Below, piece by piece: positions 5,257 to 5,435 of a stretch of 5,435 nucleotides of DNA. A program made the position numbers and the translations under genes. How positions within the stretch are numbered: the stretch's first letter is position 1; every line of letters begins with the position of its first letter. The stretch spans positions 1 through 5,435 of the forward strand of contig CAVAWT010000061.1 of NCBI GenBank assembly GCA_963592435.1. Direction: 5' to 3'. The notes beneath the pieces are model-generated. The model ran no database searches and had not been told where the DNA came from. It was given only the letters and a program-made list of their open reading frames with translations. The stretch comes from Phoenicibacter sp963592435 (GTDB taxonomy: Bacteria; Actinomycetota; Coriobacteriia; Coriobacteriales; Eggerthellaceae).

Positions 5257-5370
5257 AACTTTTTGTTAAAAAGTTAGAGCGAGGTCAACTGAATGGCAGG
5301 TCAAAAGCCACTTTCTCCGAAGCGATACCTCAAAAAAATTACATTAAGAAAATCAATGGGGACGGTCCTT
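5257..5370 (-). repeat. Outer repeat Y, inverted partner of 3963-4075
   Basis: Read on the minus strand it begins with AAGGACCGTCCCC and carries the same conserved blocks as X: GTATCGCTTCGGAGAA with one extra A, GTGGCTTTTG with one change, and GTTGACCTCGCTCTA. It ends in a perfect 8-bp AT stem (5257-5264 with 5268-5275, loop GTT on the plus strand). Its outer word, 5358-5370, forms the right boundary of the whole repeat-framed block. Copy B abuts it directly, with the copy B terminal word between the two. Confidence 0.8.
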
Positions 5371-5435
5371 AACTTATGGTTGATTCTCCTATATTGTCAA
5401 GGGGAAATCACAAAAGTTTCGCGTCTTTTTTGAGG

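Larger units (their letters stand above)
3963..5370. other. Repeat-framed block carrying queT
   Basis: The order is X, CCTAAA tract, copy A, queT, decayed stretch, copy B, inverted Y. Both outer ends begin exactly at the 13-bp word pointing inward, so the block is formally a 1.4-kb unit with about 110-bp imperfect terminal inverted repeats and one cargo gene. No transposase is encoded inside. The flanks (GTAGC on the left, AACTTATGG on the right) show no target duplication. It could be a composite mobile cassette or the chance result of several separate insertions around queT. Confidence 0.45.

Noticed and set aside
5257..5275. Intrinsic terminator from the AACTTTTT/AAAAAGTT stem
   Set aside because: The stem is almost all A-T and not followed by a clean T run. 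Covariation with repeat X suggests a repeat structure instead.
3963..5370. CRISPR array
   Set aside because: The short repeats occur in both orientations at irregular distances with long, partly homologous intervals, unlike the uniform repeats and spacers of CRISPR.
5371..5435. Promoter or terminator in the right edge
   Set aside because: A minus-strand TTGACA near 5394-5399 lacks a good -10 at 16-18 bases. AAAAG-CTTTT with a T run near 5412-5431 is too weak a stem for a terminator call.

Overview
The window looks like an accessory stretch from a moderately AT-rich, Gram-positive-type anaerobe. The evidence is a clostripain-family lipoprotein, a QueT-type ECF transporter S component, an ISLre2-family insertion sequence and a YczE-like membrane protein remnant. 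Bacillota or Coriobacteriia-like Actinomycetota would both fit; nothing here fixes the lineage.

Layout. (1) Positions 1-198 hold no assignable gene: short open frames at the edge, a 10-bp inverted repeat, and a very AT-rich tract. (2) About 199-1737 is an apparently intact ISLre2-family insertion sequence with 22-bp perfect terminal inverted repeats. It carries one full-length 475-aa transposase (298-1725). A long imperfect hairpin covers the transposase ribosome binding site. (3) Positions 1738-2028 carry the C-terminal remnant of a YczE/YyaS-like membrane protein, minus strand, without its N-terminal part. (4) Positions 2029-3855, minus strand, encode a 608-aa predicted surface lipoprotein of peptidase family C11 (clostripain). 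(5) Positions 3963-5370 are the most unusual part. A queT-like gene (4336-4884) sits inside a nest of repeats. The outer pair (3963-4075 and 5257-5370) is inverted and about 84% identical over 96 aligned columns. The inner pair (4138-4313 and 5075-5250) is direct and about 93% identical. A 13-bp word, AAGGACCGTCCCC or its complement, occurs six times exactly and once with one mismatch. It marks both outer ends and several repeat edges, and one exact copy lies inside the queT coding sequence. (6) The last 65 bases hold nothing assignable.

There is no obvious common pathway. The protease would act at the cell surface. QueT would take up a queuosine precursor for tRNA modification, using a shared ECF energising module encoded elsewhere. 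The repeats look like a REP/MITE-like family, possibly derived from or moved by a Y1 (RAYT/IS200-like) transposase not present here. That link is inferred from the repeat architecture and from a residual coding signal in the 176-bp repeat. The outer inverted pair makes the block 3963-5370 look like a composite cassette around queT, but no target-site duplication is visible, so independent insertions are equally possible.
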